NCBI RefSeq assembly: GCF_012489685.1
Contig: NC_080046.1
Coordinates: 35,055,176 to 35,119,175, forward strand
Length of the DNA stretch: 64,000 nt
DNA from: Lotus japonicus
Lineage: Eukaryota; Streptophyta; Magnoliopsida; Fabales; Fabaceae
Direction of reading: 5' to 3'
The translations under genes and the position numbers were made by a program. Of the stretch, positions 10,957-22,211 are shown piece after piece. The notes beneath the pieces were generated by a model. The model worked only from the letters and a program-made list of their open reading frames with translations, made no database searches and had not been told where the DNA came from. Position 1 is the first letter of the stretch, and every line of letters starts with the position of its first letter.

Positions 10957-13848
10957 ATGGTGAGTCAAACCAGAAGAGCTACTGCAGATGCAACCCAGTT
11001 CCCTCACATGGTAGTTGGTCTAGCAACGGGTCAAAGGGGCCCTGAGAATCCGACACAAGATCAAGGTCAAGCTCAAGAGCAGATTATTCCAATTGCAGAA
11101 CGGGGCTGTGCCGTTCATTGCGTTTATGCTCCTGAGGAACTTCAAGTCCTGGCAGAATGGAGATTCGACCTCGACAACCTGGCTACAAATGGGTATGATC
11201 TCCGTCCTGAAGTCCAAGTTCAAGGTTGGGGAAATTACTTCAACAGGCTTCGAGGACCGGTGTATGATAAACTGATCAAGGAATTCTGGAAGCACGCCGA
11301 CTGCGATGATACTCAGGTGGTATCTCACATTCTTGGAAGAAAGATCATCATCACAGAGAAGTCTTTCGTGAATTTGCTGGGTGCAGACACTGCTTTTGGG
11401 TATCGTTTCCAATTCACGGAATCGAAGCTGAAACCCAAGACGAAGGATGAGATCAACAAGGCCCTGTACACCAATTACAAACCGGGCAAGACGAATTACA
11501 AGGTGATGGACCTTCATCCCAAGCTCAGGATCTGGCACAAAATTTTGCTCCACTGCATAAACCAGAGACCAAAGGGCAGTTCCCCAGACTACATCAACTT
11601 CAACCAGAAGGTGATGTTGTTCTTCATCCAAGACCAGAAGAAGATCTGCCTTCCCTACTTCCTGTTCTCCTACTTGAAGGAATGTATCCGGAAGTCTCGT
11701 ACCACTGCCTCCATCAAGTCAGCGATCAAGTATATTCCCTTCGGGAGACTTTTGTCTGATCTCTTCATTGAGAGTGGCCTCATTCAAGATCTGATAAATG
11801 CTGGATGCACAGAGGATCTTACCACCATTGTCAGTGATGTCTTCACTGCAAATTCTCTAAAGAAGATGGGCCTAATCAAGAAGAAGATTGCTCCTTCCCA
11901 TGAAGACACATCTTCTGAGATCAGAAGTAGAAGGATGCCTCTGAATGACTACCCTCTGTGGACACAGGCAGACAATCCTGACGCCATTAGGTGCTATGTT
12001 GAAGACCTAAGGGCTCAAGGATTCGAAATTGATCTCGATGATTTCTTCAGCAGACTGCCGCCAGCTCCAGAGTTTCCTTCTCCTCCCAAGAAGAAAGTTC
12101 AGAGGAAGATGATCCTAGAAGAATCTTCTGAGGAATCAGATGTCCCTCTGATCAAAAAGAAGAAGGCTGGTCAATCCAAGAGAAAGCAAGATGAAACCAG
12201 CAAGCCTGATGATGGTGATGATGGTGATAATGAGGATGGTCCTCCTAAGAAGAAGAAGAAGCAGGTCCGAATCGTGGTGAAGCCTACTCGGGTGGAACCA
12301 GCTGCTGAAGTGATCAGAAGGATTGAAACTCCTGCCAGAGTGACAAGATCATCAGCACATTCAAGTAAGTCTGCAATTGCTTCTGATGATGATTTGAATT
12401 TATTTGATGCACTCCCCATATCTGCCATGCTCAAACACTCTTCAAATCCCCTCACTCCTATTCCTGAATCCCAACCAGCTGCACAAACCACCTCTCCACC
12501 ACGTTCCCCAAGGTCTTCGTTCTTTCAACCTTCCCCTACTGAAGCACCTCTCTGGAATTTGCTCCAGAACCAACCCTCTAGGTCAGAAGAACCAACCTCT
12601 CCCATTACCATCCCGTACAACCCATTAACTTCTGAACCCATCATTCATGAACAACCAGAGCCTACCCAAACAGAACCTGGACCCAGAACCTCTGATCACT
12701 CTGTCCCAAGAGCATCAGAACGACTGGCTCTCAGACCCACGGATACAGACTCTTCCACAGCCCTTACACCTGTATCCTTCCCTATCAATGTTGCTGACTC
12801 TTCTCCCTCCAATAACTCTGAATCCATTAGAAAATTCATGGAGGTCAGAAAAGAAAAAGTGTCTACCTTAGAAGAGTATTATCTCACTTGTCCAAGCCCT
12901 AGGAGATATCCTGGCCCTAGACCTGAACGTCTAGTTGACCCAGATGAACCAATCTTGGCCAATCCTTTACATGAGGCAGACCCTTTGGCTCAACAAGCTC
13001 ACCCTGCCCCAGACCAACAAGAGCCTATTCAACCAGAACCTGAACCAGAACAATCTGTGTCTAACCAATCCTCGGTTAGATCACCCCATCCTCTGGTTGA
13101 AACTTCAGAACCTCACCTTGGAACCTCTGAACCCAATTCTCAAATGTTTAACATTGGCTCTCCACAAGGTGCCTCTGAAGCTCACAGCAGCAATCACCCA
13201 GCCTCTCCTGAAACCAACCTCTCCATAATTCCTTACACTCACCTCCGACCCACATCTCTCTCTGAGTGCATCAATATTTTCTATCATGAAGCCTCTTTGA
13301 TGCTACGCAATGTGCACGGTCAGACTGACCTAAGTGAGAATTCTGAACATGTGGCTGATGAGTGGAACAATCTGGGCACTTGGCTAGTGGCTCAAGTTCC
13401 AACTATGATGCAGCTCCTGCATGCAGAAGGAAGTCAGAGGATTGAGGCTGCAAAGCAAAGGTTTGCTCGAAGGGTGGCTCTTCATGAACAAGAACAGAGA
13501 CATAAGCTTCTTGAAGCTATTGAAGAAGCTCAGAGAAAGAAAGAACAAGCAGAAGAAGCTGCACGTCAAGCAGCAGCTCAAGCTGAACAAGCCAGATTAG
13601 AGGCAGAACGACTTGAGGCTGAGGCTGAAGCCCTTAGATGCCAAGCACTTGCACCAGTAGTGTTTACTTCTGCTGCTTCTGCTTCCATTCCAGCTCCTCA
13701 ATCTGCTCAGAATGTTCCTTCCGGTTCTACTCAGTCAAGCTCGTCCAGACTCGACATCATGGAACAGCGTCTTGACACTCATGAATCCATGCTAATTGAA
13801 ATGAAGCACATGATGATGGAACTTCTGCGTCGAACTGATAAACCCTAG
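10957..13848 (+). CDS. SIRE-type third ORF (envelope-position / plant transposon-protein-like)
   Basis: A 963-aa intact ORF located where SIRE elements carry the so-called envelope-like gene. Residues about 55-345 form a globular region (LAEWRFDLDN, WGNYFNRLRGPVYD, ILGRKIIITEKSFVNLLG) of the kind annotated in plants as putative plant transposon protein. Residues about 375-440 are Lys-rich and acidic with nuclear-signal-like KKKKK runs. About 450-760 is low-complexity Pro/Ser/Glu. About 820-900 is a strongly predicted coiled coil rich in Ala/Glu/Arg, and a short amphipathic end follows. I see no signal peptide and no convincing membrane helix, which argues against a true envelope protein. Its function is unknown. 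Full retention without stops suggests a young element or selection. Confidence 0.7.
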   Translation: MVSQTRRATADATQFPHMVVGLATGQRGPENPTQDQGQAQEQIIPIAERGCAVHCVYAPEELQVLAEWRFDLDNLATNGYDLRPEVQVQGWGNYFNRLRGPVYDKLIKEFWKHADCDDTQVVSHILGRKIIITEKSFVNLLGADTAFGYRFQFTESKLKPKTKDEINKALYTNYKPGKTNYKVMDLHPKLRIWHKILLHCINQRPKGSSPDYINFNQKVMLFFIQDQKKICLPYFLFSYLKECIRKSRTTASIKSAIKYIPFGRLLSDLFIESGLIQDLINAGCTEDLTTIVSDVFTANSLKKMGLIKKKIAPSHEDTSSEIRSRRMPLNDYPLWTQADNPDAIRCYVEDLRAQGFEIDLDDFFSRLPPAPEFPSPPKKKVQRKMILEESSEESDVPLIKKKKAGQSKRKQDETSKPDDGDDGDNEDGPPKKKKKQVRIVVKPTRVEPAAEVIRRIETPARVTRSSAHSSKSAIASDDDLNLFDALPISAMLKHSSNPLTPIPESQPAAQTTSPPRSPRSSFFQPSPTEAPLWNLLQNQPSRSEEPTSPITIPYNPLTSEPIIHEQPEPTQTEPGPRTSDHSVPRASERLALRPTDTDSSTALTPVSFPINVADSSPSNNSESIRKFMEVRKEKVSTLEEYYLTCPSPRRYPGPRPERLVDPDEPILANPLHEADPLAQQAHPAPDQQEPIQPEPEPEQSVSNQSSVRSPHPLVETSEPHLGTSEPNSQMFNIGSPQGASEAHSSNHPASPETNLSIIPYTHLRPTSLSECINIFYHEASLMLRNVHGQTDLSENSEHVADEWNNLGTWLVAQVPTMMQLLHAEGSQRIEAAKQRFARRVALHEQEQRHKLLEAIEEAQRKKEQAEEAARQAAAQAEQARLEAERLEAEAEALRCQALAPVVFTSAASASIPAPQSAQNVPSGSTQSSSSRLDIMEQRLDTHESMLIEMKHMMMELLRRTDKP

Positions 13849-14997
13849 TTTTAGGATCTCTTCGCTTTTCTTTTTCTTTAACGTTGTTTTATTTTTGTTA
13901 ACTTCTGTTTCTTTTTATTTAATTATTCTACTTTGTTCGTTTGTGATTATCTATGCATATCTATATATATTTTTGTCACATGTGTTTGCAAAAATCTTTT
14001 TATTCATAATCTCTTTATGTTTACATCATACATTCTTTCCATAGAATCTAGAATGGAGGATCCCTCCTCATTCTTCTGCACTCCTGGCGCTGCTCTGACC
14101 TATCCTTCTCCAGACGCTCCAGTACATGCTGGATGTTGTTGAGCCTGTCTTTTAGCTCATCCCTCTTCTAGTGCTACGATGTATGATGCCATTTTTTCCT
14201 TACTGAAAATTGTTCGAGTTGTGAAGCTTACCTCTCTCTCCCACTCTTTATATAGGCTTCACTTTCTCTCTGAAAGTTAATGCTCCTACAGTTTCTCGAG
14301 ATTAAATTCTTGGTAACTGACCCTTCTCTTTACTCCCTTGACCGGTGGTAAACGTTCTTCTCTTGCATTTACTCTTCTATTCATTTCGCCTAACACTGGT
14401 TCTTGCATCGTTTTCATTTTCTTTAAACTTAGACCTTCTCTAAGGGGGAGTACCTTGTACTTCAAGCTAAGTTTTTCACACCCCAAGCTTTTTGCTTATG
14501 ACAAAAAGGGGGAGTAACCCAGTTTTTGATGTGTAAGATGTGTTAGTGTGATTTATTTTTTCTCTTTTGGAGAATTTAAGAGTTCCACCTTCATGACCAT
14601 AGATGTGTCACTGGGCAAATACAAGGAATACATTTCACTTCTTCTGAAGTGATTCTAAGTTGACTCTGATACCCAAGACTCTGATACCTTGTCCGTGACT
14701 CTGATTACTTATGCGCTCTGATTACTCGATTTTCATCTATGTCATAAGTTTTTCACTCTGAACTCTTATATCATTTAGCTCAGAATCTAGACTTTACTAA
14801 CGTTTTCATCAAGTATTAGATTCAGGGGGAGCTAAGCTCAGAATCAAGCAGTGACTTGAATTCAGAATGAGCAAGATAAACTATTCACATCAGGATAAGT
14901 CTTATTCTATATCTCTAAACTCTGAGTGAATTCAGTTTAATGTTTAAGAATTGTTCATCAAAAATCTTAGTTTTGTCATCATCAAAAAGGGGGAGAT
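13849..14997 (+). other. 3' untranslated region of element C with repeated polypurine tracts
   Basis: Non-coding. GGGGGAG-type purine tracts occur at about 14,443-14,450, 14,507-14,513, 14,824-14,830 and 14,989-14,995. Only the last directly abuts the LTR and should be the plus-strand primer. The ORF near 13,933-14,142 has no recognisable similarity. Confidence 0.6.
14984..14997 (+). promoter_or_regulatory. Polypurine tract of element C
   Basis: AAAAAGGGGGAGAT lies immediately before the LTR start TGTAAGATCAAG. This is the standard plus-strand primer position. Confidence 0.8.
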
Positions 14998-16198
14998 TGT
15001 AAGATCAAGTTTTGATCTAGTAGTACAACTCTATGTTTTGACGATTACATGTTAACCTTTTTGATATGAACAATTGTGGTACTCTAACGTGTTTTTCTGA
15101 GTGTGCTATTTACAGGCTCTGACCTCAACTCAATCTCACACAAATCAGAAGCACTGTGTATAAAGAGCAACCCAAGCAACGCTTTCGCATTCACCATGTT
15201 CAGTATGAACAGTGGAAAAGCTTCAGAAGTTCTGAAGTTATACAAACTCTGATGTGGACTCAGTCACTAGAAGTTCTGAAGATCCAGAAAGTCTGATAAC
15301 CAAGAAACACTGAAGGCTCAGATATTCTGATGGTGTAGAAGACTCTGAAGATCCAGAAGCTGATTAGTGAAATTCTGTTGTCCAGAAGCAAGATACTCTG
15401 AAGACCATGTTCTTCCCTCTGAGTTCAGAATCAGAAGAAACAATGGTCAGAGGATCTGGGCTTTCCCTCTGACTCTGATCAACCGGCTTCACAAGTTCCA
15501 ATATGAAGCATTCCCCTGATCAGAAGTCTCCTAGGTTTAAAGGTCAAGTCGCTATCCAAGTACAAAAGCAACTGTACCTTCCTGACGACCTACCTAACAG
15601 TCTCAGACACAGCAGAAGCTGGATTTTCCAGAACTGCCCTCCAACGGTAGCATTTTCCATGCAACGCTCAACCCTAATCCTTGGAGTATATAAAGAGGCT
15701 GAAGACTGAAAGAAGCGGCTAGAAGCATTCACATACGCGCAAGACAAACTTAAATTCTTCTAAGCTTTCTTTCATCTGAAATTCATTGAGTTTACTATTA
15801 GCTTTTTAGAAGCAAATCTCTTGTAAACAATTCTTTGATAAACAGTTTGTTTAGTTCCTTTAGGAGATCAAGGCTGATCGGATCCTAGAGAAGACTAAGA
15901 GAGTGAATCTTAGTGTGAGCTAAGTCAGTGTAATTGTTAGTCACTTGTAGGTTTCAAGTGCAGTTGTAACTCTTATCTGATTAGTGGATTGCCTTCATTC
16001 TAAGAAGGAAGAAATCACCTTAACGGGTGGACTGGAGTAGCTTGAGTGATTTATCAAGTGAACCAGGATAAAATCCTTGTGTGCTTTTCTATCTCTTATC
16101 TTTAGCACTTAAGTTCTCGAAAGATTTGTCAAAATCTTTAAGGTGGAAGTTTTATACTGAAAACGTTATTCAAACCCCCCCCTTTCTACCGTTTTTCA
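14998..16198 (+). repeat. 3' LTR of element C (about 1.2 kb)
   Basis: Starts TGTAAGATCAAG after the purine tract. It holds a TATA-like TATATAAAG at about 15,687 and a pyrimidine-rich U5 end (CCCCCCCCTTTCTACC) and finishes TTTTTCA at 16,198, where gypsy pol of element B begins. The exact last base is inferred from the CA end and the resumption of B's reading frame. Confidence 0.75.
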
Positions 16199-18041
16199 TA
16201 CCTTCAATGGTTTCATGGGCTGTCGAATTGTCTGAGTTTGGAATCTCATTTGAGAAGAAAGAACATGTTAAAGCACAAACTTTGATTGATTTTGTTAATG
16301 AAATGTCTCCAGACGAGGAAGGTGAAGAGTCAGGTGAATGGAGTTTGTCAGTTGATGGTTCGTCCAATATTAAGGGTAGTGGAGCTGGAGTAATTTTAGA
16401 GGGACCAGGTGGCGTAACAATTGAACAGTCCTTAAAGTTCGATTTTAAAGCCAGTAATAATCAAGCAGAGTATGAGGCTATAATTGCAGGGTTGAGGTTA
16501 GCAATCGAAATGGGCGTACAAAGCATCAGGATCAAGACAGATTCACAAATAGTGTCCAGACAAATCCAAGGAGAGTATCAGGCGAAGGATGCACAGTTAG
16601 CCAAATACTTGGTGAAGGCTCAAAGTTTGATGAAGCAGGTGCCGAAAGTGCAGATCAACCATGTTCCAAGGGACGAGAACACGAGGGCTGATATCTTGTC
16701 AAAGTTAGCAAGTACCAAGAAACCAAGAAACAACAAGTCAGTGATTCAGGAAGTCTTAAGCAGTCCCAGCATTGAAAATGAAGAAATTATGGCAATTCCA
16801 ATGGTGATAGATCAAGATTGGATGGGTCGAATCAAGTTGTGCTTAGAGGCAGAGGGGGCTGATTTGCTTTTATTTACTAAGGATCAGATTCGAGAAGCAA
16901 GTCACTACACCCTTTTGGGCGATCAATTGTATAGAAGGGGAGTCGGAGTTCCACTGTTGAGGTGTGTTTCCAGAGAAGATGCTGACAGAATCATGTTTGA
17001 AGTGCATGAGGGAGTGTGTGCAAGCCACGTAGGTGGAAGATCTTTAGTAGCAAAAGTCTTAAGAGCAGGGTTTTACTGGCCAACACTGAGGTCAGATTGT
17101 ATGGAATATGCAAAGAAGTGTGAAAAGTGTCAGATGTATGCAGATTTGCATAGAGCACCGCCGGAGACGTTGAGTTCAATGAGTTCATCATGGCCATTTG
17201 CAATGTGGGGTGTGGATAATCTGGGGCCTTTTACTCCAGCAGGTTCACAAGTTAAATTTGTCTTAGTGGCAGTGGATTATTTTACTAAATGGATTGAGGC
17301 GGAATCAATGGCGAAGATAACAGCAGAAAAAGTTAAAAAAATTTATTGGAGGAAGATAATTTGCAGGTTTGGTGTGCCGGCTACAGTCATTTCAGACAAT
17401 GGGACACAGTTTACTAGCAGAAGTGTGAAAGATTTTTGTGCAGAAATGGGTATTGAGATGCGTTTCGCCTCGGTGGAACATCCACAATCAAATGGACAGG
17501 TAGAGTCCGCAAATAAGGTGCTATTGAATGGAGTTCAAAAGCGTTTGGGCTAAGCAAAAGGGTTATGGGCAGATGAATTGATTACCATCATTTGGGCGTA
17601 CAATACAAATCCACAGTCTACAACTGGCGAAACACCTTTCAAGTTAACTTATGGGGTTGATGCTATGATTCTAGTGGAAGTTCAGGATGTAACGTTCAGG
17701 GTGGCAACGTATAATGAAGAACAGAACGATATGATAGACTTAATGATTTAAATTTGGCTGATGAGACTCAGGCAAAGGTTCGTTTGAGACAGGCAGTGGT
17801 AAAGCAAAGGTCAGAAAGGCGATACAACACAAGGGTGGTTCCAAGGCAGATGGAGGTAAGAGATTTGGTGCTGAGAAGAAAGACAAGAGGACCAGATGAT
17901 TCAAAGTTGTCACCAAATTGGGAAGGACCTTACAGAATTCGAAGAGAGTTGGGACAAGGGGCGTATCATTTGGAAGAATTGTCTGGGCGAAGGGTACCAA
18001 GGGCTTGGAACGCACAGCATCTTCGTTACTATTACAGTTGA
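16199..18041 (+). pseudogene. pol: Tat-type RNase H and integrase (element B), broken
   Basis: From 16,199 the frame reads VSWAVELSEFGI, the linker after the RT-RNase H, then an additional RNase H (SVDGSSN..GSGAGVIL, NNQAEYEAIIAGLRLA, RIKTDSQIV, about 16,345-16,700), diagnostic for Tat elements. Integrase follows: HHCC zinc region (CEKCQ near 17,130), catalytic D in GVDNLGPF (17,212), D in ISDNGTQF (17,392) and E in SNGQVESANK (17,506). The frame is broken by a TAA at 17,551-17,553 (after KRLG) and by a frameshift around 17,730-17,750. The C-terminal integrase end (NWEGPYRI...AWNAQHLRYYYS) continues in another frame at 17,754-18,041. The element is therefore defective in this copy. Confidence 0.88.
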
Positions 18042-18200
18042 AGTGCAAGACGTTCGTCCAGCTTGCTTTATGTTTGTACAGTGTGTTTCAGTTTGTGTAT
18101 GTTGAAGACTATGTTAGTTGTTTTAGTTATGTGTGCGACAGACTATGTTGGTTCTCCATGTTGTTTAGGATATGTTTGTTTTGTAAGACTAAGTTTGATG

Positions 18201-18312
18201 TGCTCTTTTCTCTACCTGAAAATGAGAGTTTTTAACGAGGCATCACATATTAATGAATAAACAGGTATGCACTCTTTTCTCTACCCCAGGCGAGAGAGTT
18301 TTTAACGAGGCA
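18201..18312 (+). repeat. Two imperfect direct copies in the 3' region of element B
   Basis: CTCTTTTCTCTACC...GAGAGTTTTTAACGAGGCA occurs at about 18,203-18,242 and 18,271-18,312, separated by about 28 bases. It lies just after pol in the element's 3' untranslated region. Role unknown. Confidence 0.7.
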
Positions 18313-19070
18313 AAACCTTTTAAAAATGTTCAAGGGCATAACATTTTTTTTTCCCATAGCGGAAGCTTATCAACTATGGTCTATCAATTGGGCGATGTCA
18401 GACAATTGAGAAAAGAGTAAGTCTCTTAAAACAAGAGCATTTGGCCACGAATTCATAAGCACAGCCTTAAATTGGATTTAAGCTTGTCCAAACTAAGCAC
18501 AAGTCTCCACGCGAGCATATTAATGAAATCAAATATCATGACTTTGATTTCCATGAGTAACTACGTCAAAAATAAAAAATTTGACTAAGTTATATACACG
18601 AAAGCCTTATGATTCCAAAGTAGTTGATTAAGTTTAAACTTTACAAAAAATTTGAGATTCACTCAAGAGTATTTTACTATATACAGTAAAATAAGAAAGT
18701 GATGTGCTTGAATAATGATGAAGGCGGATCAATTCTGATGAAAAGGTTAGTGAATGAAATTTCCATTAAGTTTTGTTTTGAACTTTAATATTGAAGTTAT
18801 ATGATAGCTTTGGTGACTGTTTAAAATAATGCCGAGTCATAGAATTAGTTATTCTTGCGATTCTTCGTGTGAATGAGGAAATAATATTAGTGTGGATGAC
18901 ATGAAAGTTTTAGGCGAAACAATTAGAATATGTGAAAATGTTGGAGGGCAAAGAATTTAAGGCATTCATGTAATACTGAAAGGAAATTCATAGCATTAAG
19001 GGAAAAGTTTGTTACATGAAAGCAAAGGGAATAAAGGAACGGGAAAACTAAAAAGGCACAAGACTTGCAG
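18313..19070 (+). other. Non-coding part of element B's 3' region
   Basis: AT-rich, no ORF or structure recognised. It separates pol from the convergent antisense gene. Confidence 0.4.
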
Positions 19071-20965
19071 CTAGTGGTTTTCTCCTTCTCCTTCTTTGGT
19101 GTTGACATTTTCTTCTTCATTCTTCTCTCCTTCTTCTTCTTCTTCTTCTTCTCCTTCTTCATCTGCGTTATCCAGGCTAACCAGTTTACCATCCACGATA
19201 CAAGCATAGGGGTTTGAACCCTCAAAGTTGATCGCCAGGTCAGGATTGAGTAAGGAGATTTGATTCAGTGCTTTGGCGAAACCAGCTTCGCATTGATCCA
19301 GAACAGAGCATTTTAATTCAGCAATCTCTGTTTTCATCTTAGAATTCTCGTTCAGAGTTTGGTTGTGCATAGTAGTCAGTTGAGTGAGATCAGCCCTTAT
19401 TTTTTCATTCTCCCCATTTAATGCTTGAACGGAAGCATTGTTTTCTTCAGCAGTCTTCTTCAAATTGGCAACTTCCAATGCCAAATCAGCAGCTTTTTTC
19501 TCATTCGCCTTGTTGGATTTGTCCAACAACTTCATTGTAGCCTTCATTTTTTCAATTTCTTTCTCCTTTTCTTCAACAAGTTTGGTGCTGGCAAGACCAT
19601 CAAACCCAGCAGATTCTAAGTCAATCATCTTAGAGATAGCAGCAATCTCTAAGCCTTTAGTCATCATGGCCTGACGAGCTTCCTTCAGGCCAATCTTTCT
19701 CATCTTTTCTCGGTCCGCTTCAAAAACTAAATTTGTTTCCACCAAAGAGTTGAAGTCAATCTTAGAGTCTCACAGTGAAGTCACTTCAGTGGAGGATAAT
19801 TCTTCAAATTCCTTCAATAAGTTTTTCCAACAAGGGGTTGGGCCGCTTGACGAACAACCTTTGTTTGTCTCAAGAGCACCGCCTTTGCTCATGAATTGTT
19901 CCAGAGAAGTTTGGTTGATGACTTTGCTTTTGGCAGAAGCCGGATCTTCGTTCTTTTTCTTCTTCTTAGTGGTGCGACCCGTTTCCGTGCCGGAATGGCT
20001 AGTGTCCTGGTCAGCAAGCGATTTGGAAGGATTCCTCTTTTCACGAGCAGCTTGTTGCTCGCGGCGGAAACGAAGGATGTCTTCCTCTGACAGGCGAGCC
20101 ATTTTTCCTGCAACAAGTAAGAATGTTAGAACATCAAGAAGCATAGTGTGAAACATGAAAGGAAAATGTAAATTAGGATGCCTTACCAATGTACACACCC
20201 ACTTGATTTTTAGAAAGGGCGGTCATAAAATCTTTAAGGTTTAATCCTAGGTTTGATAGGAATTTGCAATCAACTAGTTCTTCAGGAGTCAAGGCATCAT
20301 CAGGAATTTTGACGACTACTTCATATTGGTTCGTCCAATAAAAGGGAAATCGAGGGCTTCCGTCGTCGAAATAAAATATATCCTTACAGCGATCGGATTC
20401 GCGAAGTTTGAAAAATTTCCCCTTGAAATGTTTGTATACTTTTGAAGAGGGTAAATAGCCCCAAACCCCTAGCAGTAGCAAGCGAAACATATTCGCCTCT
20501 AACATTTCGCCCACAGGTTTCAAAGAAGTAAAAAAATTTGTTGCTAGTGGGTTCGATGTCTAAGGTTAGGCAGAGAATTTCAAAAGCTTTCAGGTAAGCC
20601 CATGCATTACCATGAAGTTGGGTAGGAGATACGTTTAGAAGGGTTAGAACAGAACAAGTAAAGTCAGAAAACGGGAGGTTGTACTTCAAATCGGAAAATA
20701 GGCTTTCAAAGAGGTAAGTGAAGTTTCGCCCTTGGTTGTCTGGTTGTCCAAAACAACATGGTTCGTCAGGGGAACAGGGAATTATGTCTAGGTGAGCATC
20801 TAGGCCATCTTTCCTAAAGTTATATTTGGTAATTAAATCTACGACAGCTTTTGGGGTATTGATTTTAGAAAACTGTTTTTTGATTTTACTAGCAACCCAT
20901 AAAGAGTCTGCAGTGGTTTGAACATTAAGCGCAGAAGTTTCCCTACGAGTTCGTTTGGCAGCCAT
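19071..20965 (-). pseudogene. Antisense gene of Tat element (putative gypsy-type transposon domain plus coiled coil), spliced and broken
   Basis: Runs opposite to pol. The ATG is at 20,965. The N-terminal region (NVSPTQLHGNAWAYLKAFEI, SNKFFYFFE) resembles the plant 'putative gypsy type transposon' domain. A frameshift is needed between about 20,520 and 20,400 to continue into FKGKFFKLRESD...FPFYWTNQYEVV. A GT-AG intron is readable at 20,186-20,108 (donor G|GTAAGG, acceptor TTGTTGCAG|G) and restores the frame into KMARLSEEDILRFRREQQ. A lysine cluster, an in-frame TGA at 19,770-19,772, a long heptad-like coiled coil and an acidic Glu-rich tail follow. The intron and domain order argue for a real gene carried by the element; this copy is inactivated by one frameshift and one stop. 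Confidence 0.75.
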
Positions 20966-21816
20966 TTTTTCATAAGGAATCCTGAAAGTAAAATTTTAGA
21001 AAGGTAAGATGAAGGTAGAAGTTGGGTTTAAGTTGTAGGTTCGAACATGCAAAAGATTCATAACAAGTTTCTGGGTTGAGAAAAGTTTAAGTTTCTGGGT
21101 TTGAAAATACAAAATGTTCATACAAAGTGTAGTGCGAGATTAGACATGTTAAGTATACAGAAGGAAAAAGGGAAGGGAGATTTACCTTGGAAAGATGAAG
21201 ACTTGAATGGTTTCTGGAGATGTTGCCACTGAATGTGGGTGGAAAATGGTGGGTGTCGTGTGAACTCGGTGAGAAAGGACTAAAAGCTTGAATCTTTGTT
21301 AGCTATGGTAAAAAGAGAGAGTATGGATATGGGAAAATGAAAGTGTAGAAGAAGGGTAGGAATGTTGGACTTTATATAGAAGGAGGAGTGAAAATGAAAA
21401 GGTGAGTTAAATGGTGAGTGAATGGACGCGTGCCTTCATACGTGGGCCCGAGGCACGAGTTCTGACGATTGGATCAAAAGGACATGTTGGTCTGAGAAAT
21501 TTGAATTTGAAGGGATGTGATTTGTTGAAAGGATGGATTGAGGGGGTATTTCAGTATGGGGGATGTGACGCTTCAAAATCAATTGTGTTTCAGGAAAGGG
21601 TATGATTTTTCGTTTATAAATTTAATAGCACCTTTATTACATTTACTTCCGTCTTGATGATTATGTTAGTGGAATTTTAAAATGCATGATAATATTGTAG
21701 CACCAAGTTCCCAAATATATGCAGGATATCCACTTGATGTACTTATGGCAGGTAAAGCAATAATGACTTTAAAATTTGCCACGGTAAGGGCATATGAAGT
21801 GACAACTGAGGGGATT
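20966..21816. other. Region between antisense gene and 3' LTR of element B
   Basis: No coding sequence. As the upstream region of the antisense gene it should hold that gene's promoter. A purine tract (GAGGGGAT, about 21,809-21,815) near its right end is the likely polypurine primer of element B. Confidence 0.45.
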
Positions 21817-22211
21817 TGACAAGTTTGATTCAACACGCAAAGATGATTATCATTATCTGTTTTGTCAAAGTTTACAAGTATTAGAATTTACACCACCTTT
21901 GTTGGCATTGTATGTGATTTAATAGTTGAGGGCTTATTAAAGACACATTCGCCTTATACTAAGTCTTAGTGTCTTGAGGGCTTGTGGTCTGATATGGGCG
22001 AATTAATGTATCTGACAATTGGGCTGACCAAACTTATGTACCAAATGGGCCGGGAAACCCATGGTCCAACCGGACTAAAACCCGAGCTATAAATAACAGG
22101 CACCGCCCAAGCGGTGGGGGACCTATCATTTCATGCATTTTTTACTCACTTGTTTACTTCTTGTTCGCTCTCTAGTTTGATTAGCCCTGTCGGTAGTTCC
22201 ATACCGGAACA
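21817..22211 (+). repeat. Probable 3' LTR of element B (about 395 bp)
   Basis: Proposed from TGACAAG after the purine tract to GGAACA at 22,211, where A's integrase sequence resumes. A TATA box (TATAAATA, 22,088-22,095) about 270 bases in supports an LTR layout. Exact borders are uncertain because no second LTR is in the window. Confidence 0.5.

Larger units (their letters stand above)
6288..16198 (+). mobile_element. Element C: SIRE/Maximus-type Ty1/copia retrotransposon (5' end outside)
   Basis: It contains the C-terminal part of gag, a complete copia pol, a long third ORF downstream of pol, several polypurine tracts and a 1.2-kb 3' LTR. The third ORF plus the order protease-integrase-RT-RNase H place it in the SIRE/Maximus lineage of legumes. 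Its gag is split by element D. Its 3' LTR ends at 16,198, and Tat-type gypsy pol (element B) starts immediately after, so C inserted into B; the right target copy would be TACCT (16,199-16,203). Confidence 0.85.
16199..22211 (+). mobile_element. Element B: Tat/Ogre-type Ty3/gypsy (3' half)
   Basis: Holds the second (archaeal-type) RNase H and integrase of a Tat-lineage gypsy, then a long 3' region with an antisense gene, and a short 3' LTR. The 5' half lies left of the window, separated by the insertion of element C. At the right end, integrase sequence of chromovirus A starts directly after, so B inserted into A's pol. Confidence 0.8.
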
